64,000 bases of DNA from Halalkalibacter hemicellulosilyticusJCM 9152 (lineage in GTDB: Bacteria; Bacillota; Bacilli; Bacillales; Bacillaceae_D). The stretch covers positions 62,001 to 126,000 of the forward strand of contig NZ_BAUU01000007.1 in the NCBI RefSeq assembly GCF_000513115.1, given 5' to 3'. A program made the translations under genes and the position numbers. Shown piece by piece: positions 63,987 to 64,000 of this stretch. Position 1 is the first letter of the stretch. Each line of letters starts with the position of its first letter. The notes under the pieces are model-generated. The model was not told the origin of the DNA, ran no database searches, and saw nothing but the letters and a program-made list of their open reading frames with translations.

Positions 63987-64000
63987 AGGGCTGTCCCAAA
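63987..64000. repeat. Likely start of another GGGAC-type repeat, cut by window edge
   Basis: GGGCTGTCCCAAA directly after lutC resembles the ends of the intergenic repeat family. Too short to be sure. Confidence 0.3.

Overview
The window reads as chromosomal DNA of a low-GC Gram-positive bacterium of the family Bacillaceae. The evidence is AGGAGG-type ribosome binding sites, frequent TTG and GTG starts, Bacillus-style operators (Zur, AraR, cre), the ccpN-yqfL and glpP-glpD pairs, a GuaD-type deaminase, lutABC, and intergenic repeats of a kind common in alkaliphilic and halotolerant bacilli. The genus (Halalkalibacter/Alkalihalobacillus-like) is an inference. No rRNA, tRNA, phage, CRISPR array or transposase gene was seen.

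Layout. 1-4.4 kb: a hydrolase cut by the window edge, a gamma-glutamyltransferase, a two-gene chromate transporter and a potassium channel. 4.6-9.9 kb (minus strand): a large RND efflux pump and the molybdate genes modBA. 10.3-14 kb: a two-component system and a small-ORF/zinc-peptidase/membrane-protein group. The same direct repeat, TTCATAnTCAGTTCATA, lies before the two-component operon, the small-ORF operon and the RND pump, which suggests one regulon. 14-19 kb: small membrane proteins, YwbE, an M42 peptidase, guanine deaminase and a MATE pump. 19.4-24.8 kb: an arabino-oligosaccharide ABC importer plus GH51 arabinofuranosidase, with AraR-like and cre-like sites. 25-27.8 kb: a PAS/GAF/GGDEF/EAL protein. 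28.1-33.5 kb: a zinc-starvation island with three Zur boxes controlling a SufU paralogue, a COG0523 GTPase, a [2Fe-2S] thioredoxin-fold ferredoxin, two ZigA-type GTPases and a dCTP deaminase. 33.7-45.5 kb: chemoreceptor, MFS, GH95 glycosidase, FAH hydrolase, DUF2243/CtaG pair, CcpN/YqfL gluconeogenesis control, an unlisted 45-residue peptide gene and a MocR regulator. 46-53 kb: GlpP and a GlpP-type terminator leader before glpD, a broken lactate permease, GalU, Ugd and a decayed chemoreceptor. 53.6-64 kb: a FapA-like protein, then rhaEW-rhaB-rhaA followed by lutABC, which together can take L-rhamnose through L-lactaldehyde and lactate to pyruvate.

Two patterns cut across the window. First, a family of about 40-bp hairpins (ends ...CACTGAAAAAG / CTTTTTCAGTG...) is scattered through the intergenic regions. 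Three copies are flanked by perfect 8-9 bp direct repeats, so the hairpin appears to have moved as a unit; one copy interrupts another repeat. Second, five otherwise well-conserved genes each carry a single 1- or 2-base frameshift in a short run. This suggests either read errors of a homopolymer-sensitive sequencing method or recent gene decay.

The most promising new biology is the Zur-controlled SufU/COG0523/ferredoxin/dCTP-deaminase island, the mobile hairpin family and the three-promoter direct-repeat regulon.
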